From Gonium pectorale (lineage: Eukaryota > Chlorophyta > Chlorophyceae > Chlamydomonadales > Volvocaceae): 64,000 bases of DNA. The translations under genes were made by a program, and so were the position numbers. Positions within the stretch are counted from its first letter, which is position 1. Every line of letters begins with the position of its first letter. Of this stretch, positions 34,309 through 47,300 are shown piece by piece. Where the stretch lies: the NCBI GenBank assembly GCA_001584585.1, contig LSYV01000003.1, positions 4,363,187 through 4,427,186 of the forward strand, given 5' to 3'. Under the pieces are notes generated by a model. It saw only the letters and a list, made by a program, of their open reading frames with translations, did no database searches and had not been told where the DNA came from.

Positions 34309-35062
34309 GCCGCGCGTTGTAAGGCAGGCTTAAGGCAGGTGCGTGCGTGCGATAGCACGGCGATAGGGCAGACCGCGTTTGGTCGACAGGATGTTCATTG
34401 CAGGCATGTTGGCGGGTGAGGTTGGCGTTGAGTACAACGTAGGCTGTGAAGGGTATTCCAGTACTTGCAAAACGGTAGCGATACTGATCACTGTTATCTC
34501 TGAAAAGAGCATTTGAGGGACCCTCTCTCTTTCTTGATAAATCGGAATCCATGGCTGCGCGCGTGCTCCTTCTTTGGGCTCGGGCCCTTTGGCCCCCTGT
34601 GCGTGTGTCTGCAGCTGTTAGCCAGGCCCGTGGCAAAACCCTGCAATCAGGGTTGATCAGCAGGGTTTGTACTCGCAATATTGGCTAGCCCGGTAGGCGT
34701 CCTGAGGAGGTGGGGTTGGGCCGTGTTTTAGGCCTTGCCGGCTTTAAACTAGCGTGCATTTTATGTATGGGGTGGAACGGATGATACACCTAGTGTCCCA
34801 TCAACTCCGGGCTAGTCTCCCGTGGCTGCAAGGAGGCCGTGCTCCGTACGACACGCCGTGTTTCGATTGGCATCGCTTGCGTTAATCATGGCTGTGTGAT
34901 TTCCTGTACAAATCCGGCTGTGTGGTAACATAATAACAAAGCCACAAGTCCTACAACACCTCAGAACATACGGAACGGAGACGAACTGAATGTGTGCGCA
35001 CACATACATTAATTATTGTGATTCACAGCAGCAGCTTTCAAGCACACATTGCCCGGAAAACG
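34309..35062. other. Intergenic, no gene seen
   Basis: 3' flank of the 920-aa protein gene and promoter side of the transporter. It includes A/T-rich DNA at 34870-35060. No exon or repeat was recognised. Confidence 0.5.
34318..34322 (+). terminator. Candidate TGTAA poly(A) signal
   Basis: TGTAA only 9 nt after the stop codon of the 920-aa protein gene. If used, the 3' UTR would be unusually short. Further signals may be used instead. Confidence 0.25.
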
Positions 35063-38000
35063 ATGGTCGCACAGAGGCCCATGTATCAAGACAAACTGCC
35101 TTGGCGACAGGTGCTTTCATTGAGGTACGCCCACAACCACTTGAACATGAATTTTACGGAGCCAGAAGTGTCGCGACTCGTGCCCTTCGACACGGTCCCA
35201 GACGTGGCGTGACGCGTGCCCCGTGTGTTGCTAGCAAAGCAGTGGCTCCTGACCTTGCGCCCCCTTGGCCGTACATGCCCCCTACCCCCCACCCCCGCCC
35301 ACATCTTGCTGCTTGCGCTCGGATCCTGCCTCGCCTGGCCCCACGCTGGCCGTCGGCGCAGCTCCGCCAACTTCAGCCAAGCCGTGATGCTGACGACGCC
35401 CTTCACAATCGGCGTCTTCATGGTCCGGGACTTTGAGGCGGCCAAGCATGGGGCTGATGCGGTGGACGAGCAAGTGGTTGGCCGCCTGACGGGGCTCCTG
35501 GTGAGGACTGCGAGGGCAGGTGGCCCGGGTCGGGAGCCTCCAGTGCCCATCGCGGGGAGGATGTCCCGAAGCAGCAGGCATCCGCCGCCGGCCCTGCCCT
35601 GTGCCGCGCTCGCCTCCCTGCAGCCACCTCCTGCACCCGTTCTTCCCCTCGTCTCCCCTTATCTGCCAGGCTGGCATATTCTCCTTCGCCGGCTTCCTGA
35701 CCGCGTATGCCTGGGGGTGCGCCAGCAACTATGTCGGCCGGAAGGTATGCTGGGTAGCTGGCCGCCGGGGGGGCCCTGCTGAGCCCATGCCCTGGCATGG
35801 TGGGATGGTTGTCGACGACAGCCGCTCGTGACCAGAATCATGGCGGCGTCGGAAACGGACGGCGGCGTGCATTGGGGCGGCTGCGTGTGCGGCCCCTGCG
35901 CGTGGAGGCGTTGGGTCACTTGGGTGGCCGCGTGCGTTGGTCGGAATCCGGGTTTAACCCAACAACGGTGTGTCTGTAGTCCTCTGAACCACGCATGAGA
36001 CGTGACGTGCTCCCACCGGGTGCCGGTGCCCGAATGCTCGCATTAACATCCATCATCGCTGTCTGGACTGCCGACCCGGTGTCCACACCCACCCACCGTG
36101 CCTCGCCTCCGCCCGCCCAGACACCCGCCCCGCCCCTCCCCGCAGCCGGTCATCGTCATCGGCACAGCCGTGTCCCTGGTCAGCATGCTGTGGTTCGGTC
36201 TGTCGGGCAGCTACGGCACCGCGCTGGCGGCCCGGGCGTTTGGCGGCTTCTTCAACGGCATCCTGGGCGCCTGGAAGTGCATGATTGGTGAGCACCACCG
36301 GGCGCACACAAGACTCCGCCACTGCAAGGCGCAGCGTCTTACCCCGGCCCTCACACCCCTCAGCATCCGCAACCCGCTTAGTTACCCCTCACCCCCATGC
36401 TGCCGCGCAGGCGAGTCCACCGCCGTGCTGCTGCAGGGCAAATTCTTCGGCTACATGAGCCTGGCCTGGGGCCTGGGCTGCATCGCGGGGCCGGCGATGG
36501 GTGGCGCGTTCTCTCGGCCCTGCGACGGCCGCCTGCGGCTGCCGCTGTGCCGGCCGGGGCAGCTGCTGCGGGCCAGGTGCGGACGGGCAATGGGCGGGTG
36601 CGGGGTGACGGGCCCGCCTGGCGCTGGCTGGCCTCCCCAGTGCGGCAGTGTGGGTTTGTGGGATGGACGCGAGGGGGACGTTGATAATGGACTTGAACCC
36701 TGGCCTATGGAACCCTCGATCGTGGCGCGACGGTCGTGTAGCCACTGGTACCACCCCTATTCGACCGCCTCGAACGGCAAACACATGCCTTCTCCGCGCA
36801 CCCAGGCCGTACTTCCTGGCCTGTCTGGTGGGCAGCACCACCCTGCTGGCCTCGCTGCTGCTGTGCGTCTTCCTGCTGGAGGAGACGCTGCCGGAAGCCA
36901 TGCGGGAACGCGGCCTGGCGGCGCGGCTGGAGGAGTGGCGGCGGCGGCGGCGCGCCGCGGCGCAGCAGCACTGGGAGGAGACGCGGCCGCTGCGCGCCGG
37001 TGAATCTGACGAGCCGCCGCCGGCGGCAGCGCCGCCTCCTCCAGCTTCCTCGGGTGACGGTGGGGTTGGCGGCGACGGAACGGGTGTCGGCACAACGTGT
37101 AAACAGAGTTGCAGCATGTGTGGCGGCTCCTGCGCGGACGATGACGATGATTACTTCTTTAACGGCAGCGGTGGCGACGTCCGTGAACGCGCCTGTCGGC
37201 GCTGCGGGCGGGGGCGCGCCGGACTGCTCGGGCCGGGCGCGGAGCCCTCAGACCGATCCGCCCTGCTGCACACCGCCCGGGAGCCAGGGCAGCTTGGCTG
37301 TGGCCGTCGCGAGCACGCAGCCGGTAACGGCTCGGTGCCAGCAGGGGGCGGGGCGCCGGTCGGCTCTCCGCGCTCCCCCTCCCTGGTCCGTATGCGGGGG
37401 CTCTTCCGGCTGGCATCGCGCACCTTTGTGGGCGGCTCCAACCCGTTCTCGCGCTCAGGCTCCGGGCTGCGGCACCACGCCGGCCGCCGCTGCGGCGCCG
37501 GCGGCGCCGGAGAAGCCCACCTTGAGTGCGTCGCCGTCAGCGGTGCCGCCTCCGGGTGCGCAGTGCACAGCGGTGCTGGCGCCGGCGACACTGACGGCGG
37601 CCTGGCCGGTCACGGTGTTGGCTCCGATCAACTGCCCCTGGTTCCGCTTGTCATGGGGGATGGTCGGGAGCCGCCTGCGGGTCAGCTTGACACGGTGGCC
37701 GAGGCCGAGGCAGGCCGAAGCGACCGCAGCGCCGCGGATTGCCCCCCAGCAGTGACAGCCGTGAAGTCTTGGAGGGCAGGCAGCGGTAATGGCGGCGGCG
37801 GCGACTACAGCGGGGGCAGTGGGGGCAGCAGCTGCAGTGGCAGCGCCGCGTCCCTCACCGTCAGCGGCAACGGCAGCGGCGGCTCAGCCATGGCGCTGAT
37901 TGCTGCGGACAGCAGCGGCTGCGAAGCGGATGACCGTCCCGGCGGAGGCAAAGACAGCCGGACGCCTGGTGCCGGCACCGCCACTTGCGCGGCCACGCGT

Positions 38001-39919
38001 GAGAGCAGCCAACCACTGAATGGTGGCGGGTTTGCGGATTGCGCTGGCGGCAGAGGGGGGGAAGACGACGAACGCCGTCCGAAGGCCCGCGGCGGTTGTG
38101 GCGAGGGAGATGGCGGTGCTGATAGCGACCAGGAGACACGCCGACCGTGCGCTGTGGCCATTGTAATAGACCCGGATGGTGGCGGCAACAGCCCTGGCTG
38201 TGGCGGAAGCAGCAGCGTGGCAGGAGGCGCCAAGGACGCGCCGGCCGGGAAAGATGGCGGGGGCGGAGATGGAGACGGAGGTCAAGGCGACGAGGAGGGC
38301 GCGCCGGCGCCACTGCTGCCCTGGTACCGGTACCCGCAGGTGGGCAGGCCTCACCGCTGGCCCCTGGCGCATGGCAGCACCTTGCACGCTGGGAAACACC
38401 GGTGGTTGCTGTAGCTATAGGAACCACACGGGTAGTCGGGTACCAGATTGTGACATAGCGTCGTTGCCTTGCCAGTGCGCAAAAAGAAAAAACTGCACAG
38501 AAAGAGGGAGCCCGCCTCTACTACCATACACGCCCGAAGGCGCGACGTTTTCAATAGGGCGGGCGGGTACAGAGCAAGACATGTGACGTTCGTCCCGCCC
38601 CCCCCCCCGTGCCGTTAGGCTCTGAAGTGGGATTTGGGCTGAGTGGTTCATCAGTGGATGAATGTACCCTCACACAAACGAAAAGCCTCCACTGCCCCCC
38701 TCCACGGCTGACCTGTGCACCCTTTCCTCGGACCAACCATCCCGCCCTCAGATTGTGCTGACGATCCTGGGATACGGCATCACGGCGCTCATCTTCTGCG
38801 CCCTGGACGAGGTGTTCCCCATCTTCGCGGCCGCGCCCCGGGAGGCAGGTGGGCGGCACAGCGCAGCTAACAAGCGTCGGCTGCCGTTAAAGCCGTGCAA
38901 GATTGCATCTCACGGCACGTCCGTCCCAGCCAGCCGCGGCAGTTGCACCTGCTTTGCCGGCCCAGCTGCCCGGGCCTCCCGCCTTGCCCAGGGCGCCTAT
39001 CTCCATCTCCCTCCTAATGCCGTTGCCTTGCGATGCCGCTGCCCCTGCCCCTGCCGCTGCCCCACAGGCGGTCTGGGCATGCGCGAGGAGCAGATTGCGC
39101 CGCCGCTCATGTTCTTCGGCGCCGTATTGATGCCGTACAGTCTGTACGGCTACCCACCGCTGCAGCGGGCCATCGGCACGCTGCGGCTGACGCGTGTGGG
39201 GCTGCTGGTGACGGTGGCGGCCTGCCTCATGGTGCCGCTGGTGGCCAGCGTGCGGTCGGCCAGCTCAGTCGGGGCCATGGTGGGTGGACATTGACGGGGT
39301 CAGGGCCTATACCGAATTGGGGCGTGGCCGCTGTTTCTTCCCCCAATACAAGGCGCGCCACACCGCTCAGAGCCCTGGAGTCGAGCTGGGAATGTGAATC
39401 CCGGGAGATGAGGTGCCGTCTCGTAATGGCAAGAAGAGGAGCCAGGCTACAGCGAGCCTTCCTTCGCTTGCTGGCACATCATATGCTTACGCTGCCCCCA
39501 GCTTAACACCGTCTGCACTGCATCCCTGGATCCACCCGGCTGTGCATTCTGCGCAACAACCCTATGTAAAGCCACCCGTCTGGCACCCCCCCCCCAAATG
39601 CCCCTCACCAAACCGGCAGCTGGTCCTCTACTCGTCCATGGTGGTCAAGGCCTTCGCGCAGTGCAGCGCCTTCACCGGCTCCATCATCGCCGTCAACGCC
39701 GCCCCGGCGCCAGAGCAGCTGGGGGCGGTCAACGGCGTGGGCCAGACGCTGGCGGCGCTGGTGCGCGGTGTGGGGCCCGCCACGGGTGGCCTGCTGTGGG
39801 CGGCGTCGGTGGGGCTGCACGCGGCGGGACAGCAGTTCCTGACGTTCGCATTCATTGCGGTGCTGGCGGTGGGAAACTATGTGCTGTTCAGGTTCGTGCG
39901 GTTGCCGGGCATGAAGTAG
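35063..39919 (+). CDS. ZIFL-type major facilitator transporter with giant loop insertion, 908 aa, 9 exons
   Basis: A 12-helix MFS transporter resembling plant zinc-induced-facilitator-like proteins (proton-coupled export of metal chelators or small ions, often vacuolar). Exons: 35063-35124, 35362-35500, 35670-35744, 36146-36287, 36411-36576, 36806-38339, 38752-38848, 39068-39279, 39620-39919 (2,727 nt, phases consistent). Family features are 'LPWRQVLSL' before TM1, 'GFLTAYAWGCASNYVGRK' (TM2 and the loop 2-3 motif), 'RAFGGFFNGILG', 'GPAMGGAFSRPC' and 'VFLLEETLPE' ending TM6. TM7 starts at residue 707 ('IVLTILGYGITALIFCALDE'). Between them, residues ~232-706 are a Gly/Ser/Asp-rich loop of about 475 aa, roughly ten times normal, with a Cys cluster. 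Intron 6 carries an inverted copy of the dispersed repeat. Substrate cannot be read from sequence. Confidence 0.83.
38481..38540 (-). repeat. Dispersed 60-bp repeat, inverted copy in transporter intron 6
   Basis: Read on the minus strand this matches the 46089-46148 copy nearly base for base ('TCGGGCGTGTATGGTAGTAG', AGGCGGGCTCCCTCTTTCT). It differs by a few substitutions. Confidence 0.85.
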
Positions 39920-41360
39920 GGGCGTGAGGTGGGGCGTGATGTGAGGGGGATACTGTGCTATGGGCCGCCCGTTGGGGGGTAGCAGCGGGGAGCGTGAACG
40001 AGCGGCGCGATGTGCCGGGTTCGGGGGGAGGCGGGCGGCGGGCTGGTGAGGGGGGAACAGCGGTGAGGCAGCCGCGTGCCGGAAAGATCCTCGGAACAAC
40101 AGCCGAACAACAACTGTGGTAGTAGCAGCAGCTAGGTAAAGCAATTGCTAAAAGCGTGGCTGGCAGCTGTGGCTCTTCTTTCGGCATTCATTGCGCGTAC
40201 CTTTGCCCTTGCGTGTGACCGTTGCATTGCTCTCGCTTATGGGTTCCTGTCGTATGTGGGCTGCAGTTTGGGGCGCCTGACGGTATAACAGCCCGCCCGT
40301 CTACCCGTATGGGCGGGTTCCTCTTCTTGCCTAATGCTGCATTGTTTGCCTCCAGTGCGGTTTCGTTCGTGCGGATTTTGCAACGGCCGACTTATTCATG
40401 GCTTACTGGGTACGGCTGCATGTCGTCCAGACACTTAAATCTTACCGTGTTTTGCTCTCATCGGTTCTTGTCTCTTTATGCGCGTGCGGTGATGGGGTGA
40501 TGGGCTGACTGTCCCAACTGCCTCACTGTACAGGCTGCGTCTTACCGGCTGCTAGGGGGAAATGGCCGTGCCTTTCAATGTGATTATAAAGCAAAGTCTT
40601 GCGCAAGTCAGGCTGCGTTGATTGTGAAACAGAGGCACGGCGCGGGGCATAGGAACACAAGCGTATACCTGCCCATCAGGCACGTGCGATGGAGGCAGTG
40701 CGCAATCATGTACACATCCTCGCGGCCTGCGGCCTCAGGCAGCACAAACAAAAGCGGTACAATGTTCTGCGGTTGGGCGCCCTCCTGTTGTGATGTCGTA
40801 TGGTTACGGAGCGTCGGACATGCACTGATTTGCGTTGCAGCGTCTCAGAACTTGCAGAGCCGTTACATCGCAACCGGGATAAAACAAATGTCCCAATCGG
40901 ACACTGGGCATGTATCGGAGCTAAGACACGTTGCAACGCATCTACGCATGCTGTAAAACCGTACGCCTGCATCCTGTGTCCGTACAACTGTATCCGTACA
41001 CTTTGCCACAAAGGCGAGCCTCAGCCGGATGTGCACTGCATACCACAACGCAGCGAAGGTGCGCCGCCCGGCGGTGTCCCGCAAGGAGATTCTGCACAGT
41101 GCACGGTACTCGGTACATGTTACCGTACTCGCCAACATTGACACGCATGTATCAACATATGCCCCCATGTGCTCTCAGATGGGCGGGGCCCCATGCCAAA
41201 TTGCCGTGCAATGAACCGTCTCAAAAACGCTGAACGGCTCAACTCCAAACTGCCGTGACACCGCAAGCGTTCCAAGCGCAGCAGCTACTGGCCCAACCAA
41301 CTTCATGTGCAAGCCAAAAGGGAAACCACGTAGCGCTGAGAACATTGGAGGCCGTGACAC
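39920..41360. other. Convergent 3' flanks of transporter and DUF3638 gene
   Basis: 1.44 kb without a supportable exon. Open frames on both strands around 40620-41240 are short and mutually antisense. A minus-strand TGTAA at 40863-40867 could end the DUF3638 transcript. Confidence 0.5.
40863..40867 (-). terminator. Candidate TGTAA poly(A) signal of the DUF3638 gene
   Basis: Reads TGTAA on the minus strand, about 490 nt beyond the stop codon at 41361. Confidence 0.35.
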
Positions 41361-44300
41361 CTAGGCGCGCCGCTTCTTATTCGAGGCCTTGCCGGGGCCT
41401 GCCTCCGGCCCAGCCGGCCGCTTGCTGGGCCCCTGCGGGGCCAAGCTGGGCGGGGCACCCAGCTCCTCAAACGCCCGCTCCAGGTCGCTCCGCGGCAGCA
41501 GCGACTGCTTGCCTCGCATGCCCACCAGCGCCTCCGCCTCCTCCCGCCGCCGCCACACCAGAGCCGCAAGCTCCCGCCGCTGCGCCTCGCTGCCGTACGT
41601 CGCCTCCCCGTTGAACAGCTGCGCGCTTACCAACGCCGGCGCCTGGGGCAGCCCATCGCGCCGCGCGCCTTGCTGCCCCATCCGCTCCGCTGCTGCCGCC
41701 TCGGCCTCGGTGAGCTTGAGGCGCGCGTAGCACAGACTGACGAGCAGGGGCGAACCCGCCGATGCCGCCCCCAAGATCGTCGCTGCGCTCAGCCGCACGG
41801 CGCAGCGCATGCCCTTGCCTCCACCTCCTGCGCCTCCTGCGCCTCCGCCACGCCGCCACAGCAGCGCCAGGATCTGATCCGCCTCGCGCTCCGACAGCAG
41901 CAGCGCGTCGCCGCCGGGGTACAGCAGCAGCGCCTCCACGGGGCGAAGGTACTCGTTCAGCGGCGAACCGGTCGGCGCAGCGCCGGACGTAGCGTGCAGG
42001 AAGTTGGAGGTCAGCCACACCTGCCGCGACCAAGCCAAATGGGAGAGCGCCTCCAGGTGCAGCAGCCGCGCCGCCGCAGAGAGCCCTACGACGCCGGCCG
42101 CGGCGTCCAGCCGCTGGGGGCTGGCGGCGGTCAGGGCGGTCCCGTAGTCCCAGTCGCACTCCGTAGCCGGCGAGGCCCGCGGCACCTCCAGCGCCTGTTC
42201 CTCCTCCTCCTCCTCTTCCTCCTCCAGCTCCCGCTCGCACTCTTCATCAACCTGCGCGTCGCCGCCCGCGAGGACGGTATGCATTCGGCCGTATTCTGAC
42301 CCATGGGTCGCGATATGGTCCATCAGTTGCCGCGTCTCGGGACCCAGGCCGCCGCTGCCGTCGATGGCTGCCATTGCCCCAGAAGCTTCTGCCGCGTCGC
42401 AGCGCCTCATGGCGGCGAGCACTCGCGAGCACACCAGCGCGTCCAGGCGCTGCTGCACCTTGCCGCCGCCGTACAGGGAGTCCAGATCCAGCACCTCGTC
42501 CTGGATGACGAGCTCCGGGACCCCCTTAGTGGTCGCAAAGTGGAGCCCGTGGGCTGCCCACTGCAACACGCCGCGCAGCGTGGCCTCCACCGTGTTGGCC
42601 ATCACCCAGCGCAGCACGCAGCGTGCGGTGGGCTGCGCCTGCTGCTGTCGCTGCTGCTGCGGTGATGGTGGCGGCTGCCGTGCGCCGCCTCCGGCGGCGC
42701 GTCCTCCGCCGTTGTGCGCGCGGATCTTGGCGGTGACGTCGGGCGTGGCGGCGAAGCGCAGCCGCTGGCCGCGGCCCAGCTGCCGCAGCCGGCCAGCCGC
42801 CTGCATAACCTTGTCCTTGCACGCGCCTGTACCCAGCGTCAGCAGCCCCACCGCGTCGGGGCGCAGCTGCAGGTCGGCGCCGCGGCAGCGCGCCTCGTCG
42901 AAGATGACAAATGTGTGGCGCTCGGCGATGGGGGAGGCGGCGCGCGGCAGGCAGCGGCCGCGGGCGTCCAGCACCGCCCAGGCGCGGAGCTCTCCTTCGT
43001 CAAAGAAGCAGACGCCCTGGAAGCGGGCGGGGTCCAGGAGCGCCACCAGGTGCTCGGCGGCGTCCCTGGGTCAAGAAACAGGGAGGGCAGCGGAGCAGGT
43101 GCGAAGGAGGAACGAGGGCCCGGAGGGGGTGGAAGCTTTCCGTAGGCTGGCTTGGATCGCGGTAGCTATGAAAGGAAGAGGTCCCCAGGACAGGGCGCTC
43201 GGACATCAAGAAACCTGGGGCTACGTTTGACACGGCAGCCCATGCAACGTCGCTGGCCGCTCGCTGGCCGCCCACGCGCATCACGCGCACCGGTTGCTGC
43301 CACCCGCCAGCAGCGCCCCGCAGTCCAGCAGCACGTCCGCCCCCAGCTCCACGGCTTTGCGGAGCAGCTGCTGCCACACGGGCAGCACCGCGTCCTGTGG
43401 GGCAACGCAGGGCGAGGAGTATTGGAAAGAGGCTGTGGTCGTCACTTGGCACTTGACATTATTGCAATTGAACTGAGTCGTGCTGCACACGAGGACGCGC
43501 AGGCCCCGCGCAGTGGGAAGCGCCACTCACCAGTCCCATTCCACCTGCATGCGCCGGCATCCACCCATCAGACACGCTTTGACGCACCTCCCGTGCCAGC
43601 GTCGTGTAGCCCAGGGTCGTCTTGAGGATGACGTGCAGCATCTTGCCGTTGGTGGCCCGCAGACTGGGCTCCTCCAGCCTCGCCTGGTGCACTTGCAGCG
43701 GCAGCAGGCGGTGGTTGTCGTTGGTGCCGGAGAACCCAACCACCTGGCCGTTGCTGTTGCTGTCCGCCAGGTGCCAGGCGCTGGCGGCCAGGCGCTGCGG
43801 CAGCTGGCGCGTCTCGGCAGGGAAGACACAGTGATTGAGCCAAAAGTCAACCACCGCCATGTTGTGGCGGAAGGAGGCGTACAGCGTGTCCACCTGCTGG
43901 GCGTTGCTGGTGTCGATCTTCTCTACACAATCCAGCGTCGCCAGGTCGTCTGGGGGGGGGGGGTGCAGCGCCCCGCGGAGTGCGTCGCAACGGGCGGAAG
44001 TCGGCATAGGCGGGGAGGCAAAGGTGGGGACGCATTTGGGGTTGCGAGGTCGGGGTTTCAAGGCCAGCAGCACGCACTAAAGGTGTCCTGGCACCGGCAA
44101 GGAGTTTCTCAACACAACAACAGCGGCTCACGGCTCCGATGCCCCTTCCGTCCCATGGGTACAAATGCCGGATCAAAGCGTTGCTGCCGCACCCAGTAGC
44201 CCGGCCGCACCTGCCGGGATGCCCGGCCGCGACAGCTGCAGCCACTCGCGGTAAAAGTCCCGCTGCGCGTTGAGCCCCATTCGCAGCAGTACCTCCAGAG

Positions 44301-47300
44301 CGCGCACGAACTCAGCCCTCTGCAGCCCGTCGTGGTAGTACGACAGGGTGGTCAGGGCCAGCGCCACGTCGGGCTGCGCGAACTCGCTGCGCTCCGAGGG
44401 CGTGTGTGCGGCGCGGAACGGCACCGCCAGGCGCTTGCGGCCCGGAAGGGCACCACGCCTGGGGCGGGCCGGTCGTGCGGGGTACCATGGTGGAGTTCAG
44501 GGATGCTCCGAATGAAGGTAGGGCGTAAGCATGGGGCGGCGGTGCGTCTGAGGTGAGGCAGGAAGGTGAGGCGCACATGTGCCAGAACCGCATGCAGGGG
44601 GCAGGAGCTTCCGGGGCATATGGCCAGCGGGCTCTGCGTCCTCTACACCCCGCTGCACCTGAAGCTTGGGTAATGGTCGGCACCCAAAGGCGCACCGACC
44701 TGTCAATGCCGTACTCGACCCGGTGCCGCCTCTGCAGGCAGTGCTGCAGCATGCCGTGCGCAAGCAGGCCCCGTAACGCCATCACGGTGGCTGCGTGGTC
44801 GTCGCTCAGCTGCCGCGGGGAGGCGCCTCGTGCGTCGGGCCCCAGAACCTCGTGCGCGTCCCGACTGGCGTCGGTGATGCAGGCCAAGATGCGGTCCTGG
44901 CGGAGGAGGGCGGGGTGGGGGCCGGCAGGGCGTTTAAGTAGTGGGCTACTTTGCCTTGGCTTCAAGCATCTGGCTGGCGCTGGTGTCGGGCACCGCAGCT
45001 CTTTGGGATGCCGGGCTCTTCATCGGCCCCATCGGAAGGAGGGCGAGCGACCGTGACGGAAGAGGCGTACCCGCAGCGGGTGGTCTCGGAGCCAGCGCAG
45101 CTCGTATGGCGGGTTCCGGAGCAGCTCCTGCGCCAGCCGCAGGTTGAGGCCTGGCGCGGCGGCGGCCAGCGCCTCGCCGGGCAGCAGCCGCAGGCCAGCA
45201 AAGGCCCCCAGGCGCAAGTCCGCAGGCGGCTCCAGCACTGCCGCCGCCGCCGGCAGCAGCGACGGGGCGCTCGATCCCGCGGCGGACGCCGATGCCGCTG
45301 CGGCGGCGGGGTCGGCCAGGCGCGATGCAACCCGCAGGAGCGCCTGCACCGCCCCGCTGCGTTCGTGGAGGGCGTTCAGTGCGATGGAGGCGCCCCAGCC
45401 GTAGATGAGCTGCTGCCTGAGGGAGGGGGCGCGACAGGAAACAGCAGGGCAAACGAGGGGTTGCCATACTTGCCAAGCACATAAGGGGGGAGGGCAGCTA
45501 GGGTATCTAGGGCAATGTCAATCCGGCGTGCTGCAGGACCGCACAGACAAACACGCACCGCACCGCACGAATACGTACGCACACAAAGTTACAACAGCCC
45601 AGCCTAGCACCTCGAGCTTTGTAATCTTCGGGGGTTATTTGCTTAGCTTTGTATTCTTCGGGGGTTATTTGCTTTACTTTGCTAAGTGCATAGGCTGCCG
45701 GTTAGCGTTTTTTGGGCGGAGCCCCCGCCGCGAAGCGGCATTGGGGGGGCGGAGCCCCTGGGATTGGTGGCGTGGAATTCCATAGCCGTTGGTTGGCATT
45801 TGGCGACGGTCAACGCGTCCATTGGCTGGTCAGCATTGGACAGCTGCCCCACCCAAACAACACCAACTGAGCCGGGAAATAGCCACGATTATACCGTGAG
45901 ATATGCACATACAGCTGCTATGCGCCCGGTCTCTGAGTTGCTTGCTGGCGCTCACAATTCTCGCAACTATGTCAACTCATGGACCCGGCACGGTCCCGAC
46001 TAAAACCCGCACAAGCCAAGCGGGCCTTCTCTAACGAACGTTGGTGCCCGTTTGCGGACAAGCACTGGGGTTCATGACGCGTTGACGCGTTCGGGCGTGT
46101 ATGGCCGTAGAGGCGGGCTCCCTCTTTCTCTGCAGATTTCTCTTTTTTGACACGGTTGTGGCTCTCTTTCTCCCGACCGTTCGGGCGTGTATGACCGTAG
46201 GGCGGGTGTGTGCGGGTGCGGGTCTATACCGGTTGCCCCTGCCCATGCATCCGCTACGGTACACATACACGCTCCAACGTATGCGTTTTCCTTTTCAACA
46301 TACACGCTCCAACCCTTCATGACCTAAATCCCCGATACGGTCTCACGGGGCTCCGCCCTTTTCCAAGCTTCAAGGAAGCTTTTCCCCCTAATTGTCTGTT
46401 TCTATTTGCTTGGCTGTCTGATGGTGGCACGCTGTTAGGCATAGTCGGCATAACACACGGAACACGTGAGGAGGAGCTTCCGCGTGCGACCGCTTCACGC
46501 GCCTGTGGTGCAGCAGCTCGTCGCTCTCGTCCAGCAGGTCCAGGTACGGCAGCGCCGCCAGCTCGTCCAGCGCGCGGAGGTCGGCGGCGCGCTCCTCCCC
46601 TGCGGCCCACAGCTCGTGGCGCTTGAGGTGCAGCGACAGGCGGTGCTCGGGCGCCACCAGCAGCATGCCGCCCTCCTGCACGGGGCCGCGGCAAGCTCGG
46701 GACATGGACACACGGTTCGAGTCCCACACCGCGCCTCCTACCACGTCGCCCTGTCTGCACGCTGCCATGCAGAGTGCACTGGGTGCCAAGATGCTGGGTT
46801 TGCGTCACACAGCCGGTGACATACCACAGCCCGTCGCACCGGCCTTAGTCCCGAGGCGTCCGCACGGAGCTGCTGGTATCCTGGCTCAGCCGCCCGCCCG
46901 CCCGCCCCACACACGCACCCGCCCACGCACCCACACATGCACCCACACACGCACACGCACCTGCTTGCAGTGCAGCAGGCACGCCCGCATGGCCCGGGCG
47001 GCGGTCGCGGTTATCTTGACGTCGCGGTGAAAGGGCAGCGTGAAGAGCTTGCGGCGCAGGACCCCGGCACCCAGCACCGCGCTGAAGTGGGAGTATGCCT
47101 CCTCCAGCAGCGTGGACAGCAGGTTGAGGCGAACCTGCGAATCGATGTACCGGTAATGGTAAATGGTACCGGCAACACAAGCGACCAGCAAGCAGGGGGG
47201 CCCGGGCGAAACCGTTTGCAGACGTAAGGCCGCGGCTACAACGTTCAACACACGCGCCAAGCAGTAACAGGCTCCCGACTCGCCCTGGGCCCCCCGTGCT

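Noticed and set aside
42364..43230. 288-codon plus-strand open frame
   Set aside because: Antisense to the conserved last exon of the DUF3638 gene, which has clear family motifs on the minus strand.
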